Positions 61,101 to 64,000 of a DNA stretch of 64,000 bases are shown in pieces (positions within the stretch are counted from its first letter, which is position 1; each line of letters opens with the position of its first letter). Position numbers and translations under genes: made by a program. The stretch is from contig NC_092523.1 of NCBI RefSeq assembly GCF_037038585.1, positions 50,609,501 through 50,673,500 of the forward strand, in the 5' to 3' direction. The notes beneath the pieces are model-generated. The model saw nothing but the letters and a program-made list of their open reading frames with translations, did no database searches and was not told the origin of the DNA. The stretch comes from Patagioenas fasciata. Its lineage: Eukaryota; Chordata; Aves; Columbiformes; Columbidae.

Positions 61101-63649
61101 GGGTTAGGTTTAGATTTGGGGTTGGGGGTTGGGGTTAGGGGTTGGCGTTAGGTTTAGATTTGGGGTTAGGGGTTGGGGTTTAGGGGTTGGGGTTAGGTTT
61201 AGATTTGGGGTTAGGGTTTGGGGTTAGGGATTGGGGTTAGGTTTAGATTTGGGGTTAGGGGTTGGGGTTAGGGTTTGGGGTTAGGGATTGGGGTTAGGTT
61301 TAGATTTGGGGTTATGGGTTGGGGTTAGGTTTAGATTTGGGGTTAGGGGTTGGGGTTTAGGGGTTGGGGTTAGGTTTAGATTTGGGTTTAGGGGTTGGGG
61401 TTAGGGGTTGGGGTTAGTGATTGGGGTTAGGTTTAGATTTGGGGTTAGGGGTTGGTGTTAGGGTTTGGGGTTAGGGATTGGGGTTAGGTTTAGATTTGGG
61501 GTTAGGGGTTGGGGTTTAGGGGTTGGGGTTAGGTTTAGATTTGGGGTTAGGTTTGGGGTTAGGGATTGGGGTTAGGTTTAGATTTGGGGTTAGGGGTTGG
61601 GGTTAGGGTTTGTGGTTCGGGATTGGGGTTAGGTTTAGATTTGGGGTTAGGGGTTGGGGTTTAGGGGTTGGGGTTAGGTTTAGATTTGGGGTTAGGGTTT
61701 GGGGTTAGGGATTGGGGTTAAGTTTAGATTTGGGGTTAGGGGTTCGGGTTAGGGGTTGGGGTTAGGCATTGGGGTTAGGTTTAGATTTGGAGTTAGGGGT
61801 TGGGGTTAGGTTTAGATTTGGGGTTAGGTTTAGATTTGGGGTTAGGGGTTGGGGTTAGGGGTTGGGGTTAGGGGTTGAGGTTAGGTTTAGATTTGGGGAT
61901 AGGGGTTGGGGTTAGGGGTTGGGGTTAGGTTTAGATTTGGGGTTAGGGGTTGGGGTTTAGGGGTTGGGGTTAGGTTTAGATTTGGGGTTAGGGTTTGGGG
62001 TTAGGGATTGGGGTTAGGTTTAGATTTGGGGTTAGGGGTTGGGGTTAGGGTTTGGGGTTAGGGATTGGGGTTAGGTTTAGATTTGGGGTTAGGGGTTGGG
62101 GTTTAGGGGTTGGGGTTAGGTTTAGATTTGGGTTTAGGGGTTGGGGTTAGGGGTTGGGGTTAGGGATTGGGGTTAGGTTTATATTTGGGGTTAGGGGTTG
62201 GGGTTAGGGTTTGGGGTTAGGGATTGGGGTTAGGTTTAGATTTGGGGTTAGGGGTTGGGGTTAGGGTTTGGGGTTAGGGATTGGGGTTAGGTTTAGATTT
62301 GGGGTTAGGGGTTGGGGTTTAGGGGTTGGGGTTAGGTTTAGATTTGGGTTTAGGGGTTGGGGTTAGGGGTTGGGGTTAGGGATTGGGGTTAGGTTTAGAT
62401 TTGGGTTTAGGGGTTGGGGTTAGGGGTTGGGGTTAGGGATTGGGGTTAGGTTTATATTTGGGGTTAGGGGTTGGGGTTAGGGTTTGGGGTTAGGGATTGG
62501 GGTTAGGTTTAGATTTGGGGTTAGGTGTTAGGGTTTAGGGGTTGGGGTTAGGTTTAGATTTGGGGTTAGGGTTTGGGGTTAGGGATTGGGGTTAGGTTTA
62601 GATTTGGGTTTAGGGGTTGGGGTTTAGGGGTTGGGGTTAGGTTTAGATTTGGGGTTAGGGGTTGGGGTTAGGGATTGGGGTTAGGTTTAGATTTGGGGTT
62701 AGGGGTTGGGGTTAGGGTTTGGGGTTATGGATTGGGGTTAGGTTTAGATTTGGGGATGGGGTTGGGGTTTAGGGGTTAGGGTTAGGTTTAGATTTGGGGT
62801 TAAAGGTTGGGGTTAGGGATTGGGGTTAGGTTTAGATTTGGGGTTAGGGGTTGGGGTTAGGGGTTGGGGTTAGGTTTAGATTTGGGGTTAGGGGTTGGGG
62901 GTAAGTTTAGATTTGGGGTTAGTGGTTGGGGTTAGGGATTGGGGTTAGGTTTAGATTTGGGGTTAGGTTTAGATTTGGGGTTGGGGGTTGGGGTTAGGGG
63001 TTGGGGTTGGGTTTAGATTTGGGGTTAGGGGTTGGGGTTTAGGGGTTGGGGTTAGGTTTAGATTTGGGGTTAGGGTTTGGGGTTAGGGATTGGGGTTAGG
63101 TTTAGATTTGGGGTTAGGGGTTGGGGTTAGGGTTTGGGGTTAGGGATTGGGGTTAGGTTTAGATTTGGGGTTATGGGTTGGGGTTAGGTTTAGATTTGGG
63201 GTTAGGGGTTGGGGTTTAGGGGTTGGGGTTAGGTTTAGATTTGGGTTTAGGGGTTGGGGTTAGGGGTTGGGGTTAGGGATTGGGGTTAGGTTTAGATTTG
63301 GGGTTAGGGGTTGGGGTTAGGGTTTGGGGTTAGGGATTGGGGTTAGGTTTAGATTTGGGGTTAGGGGTTGGGGTTTAGGGGTTGGGGTTAGGTTTAGATT
63401 TGGGGTTAGGTTTGGGGTTAGGGATTGGGGTTAGGTTTAGATTTGGGGTTAGGGGTTGGGGTTAGGGTTTGTGGTTCGGGATTGGGGTTAGGTTTAGATT
63501 TGGGGTTAGGGGTTGGGGTTTAGGGGTTGGGGTTAGGTTTAGATTTGGGGTTAGGGTTTGGGGTTAGGGATTGGGGTTAAGTTTAGATTTGGGGTTAGGG
63601 GTTCGGGTTAGGGTTTGGGGTTAGGGATTGGGGTTAGGTTTAGATTTGG
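61101..63649 (+). repeat. Telomere-like duplication C, copy 2 (lag 6,316 bp)
   Basis: Second copy of 54,785-57,333. The match resumes at a lag of 6,082 bp (TTTGAGGTTAGG at 57594 and 63676) and reaches the window end, where 63,983-64,000 equals 57,901-57,918. The duplicated tract therefore extends past base 64,000, with a 234-bp net indel between the two alignments. The block contains the internal 1,859-bp tandem, so the tandem arose first. Confidence 0.87.
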
Positions 63650-64000
63650 AGTTAGGGGTTGGGGTTAGGTTTAGATTTGAGGTTAGGTTTAGATTTGGGG
63701 TTAGGGGTTGGGGTTAGGGGTTGGGGTTAGGGGTTGAGGTTAGGTTTAGATTTGGGGATAGGGGTTGGGGTTAGGGGTTGGGGTTAGGTTTAGATTTGGG
63801 GTTAGGGGTTGGGGTTTAGGGGTTGGGGTTAGGTTTAGATTTGGGGTTAGGGTTTGGGGTTAGGGATTGGGGTTAGGTTTAGATTTGGGGTTAGGGGTTG
63901 GGGTTAGGGTTTGGGGTTAGGGATTGGGGTTAGGTTTAGATTTGGGGTTAGGGGTTGGGGTTTAGGGGTTGGGGTTAGGTTTAGATTTGGGTTTAGGGGT

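Larger units (their letters stand above)
47583..64000 (+). repeat. Degenerate telomere-like G-rich array
   Basis: About 16.4 kb of telomere-like words with G on the + strand. The words are the 13-mers GGGGTTAGGGGTT, GGGGTTAGGGTTT and GGGGTTAGGGATT, the 14-mer GGGGTTTAGGGGTT and the 18-mer GGGGTTAGGTTTAGATTT. The 18-mer followed by the three 13-mers gives a 57-bp module. The 18-mer, one 13-mer and the 14-mer give a 45-bp module. I found no run of perfect TTTAGGG heptamers, only isolated pairs such as TTAGGGTTTAGGGG near 56214. The G-strand reads 5' to 3' toward the right, as at a right-hand chromosome end. The regular modules and long duplications suggest recombinational amplification of old telomeric DNA, not fresh telomerase product. 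The array continues beyond the window. Confidence 0.95.

Noticed and set aside
47583..64000. Functional terminal telomere
   Set aside because: No homogeneous heptamer run, fixed module order and kilobase duplications. The sequence does not end within the window, so a true end cannot be claimed.

Overview
The window holds no gene that I can support. It is a subtelomeric to telomere-like repeat domain made of two parts. Bases 1-47,586 are a tandem satellite with a 1,697-bp monomer. Bases 47,583-64,000 are a G-rich, degenerate telomere-like array that runs off the end of the window. The overlapping short open frames that recur every 1,697 bp in all six frames are products of the satellite. They resemble no family I recognise, and single monomers break them.

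Satellite layout. Monomers U1-U17 plus a partial U18 (862 bp) run on the + strand from 1 to 29,684. At 29,683/29,684 the orientation flips. A 95-bp stub, ten complete monomers (I1-I10) and an 837-bp partial (I11) run on the - strand to 47,586. By eye, monomers differ at a handful of sites out of about 1,697, so they are roughly 99% identical. Linked variants sort them into haplotypes, and U12-U17 form three copies of a 3,388-bp dimer (1,697 + 1,691).

The main structural point is where the breaks fall. The + array stops after monomer position 862. The - array meets the telomere-like DNA at monomer positions 858-863. The two ends are complementary and would rebuild an intact monomer, as expected if one 17.9-kb telomere-proximal block had been inverted in place.

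Telomere-like layout. The + strand is G-rich, the orientation expected at the right-hand end of a chromosome. The array is not a perfect heptamer repeat. It is built from 13-14-bp words (GGGGTTAGGGGTT, GGGGTTAGGGTTT, GGGGTTAGGGATT, GGGGTTTAGGGGTT) and an 18-bp word, GGGGTTAGGTTTAGATTT. These words assemble into modules of about 45 and 57 bp. On top of that lie large duplications, found from rare marker variants, at lags of 2,984, 1,859 and 6,316 bp.

Organism. TTTAGGG-type telomeric words next to a roughly 50% GC, CpG-rich satellite suggest a eukaryote with plant/apicomplexan-type telomeres. The base texture looks to me like a coccidian apicomplexan (Toxoplasma/Neospora/Hammondia group). That is an impression, not a demonstration. 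Plants, chromerids and some algae also use TTTAGGG. Because everything here is repetitive, copy numbers and the inversion depend on the assembly being right.
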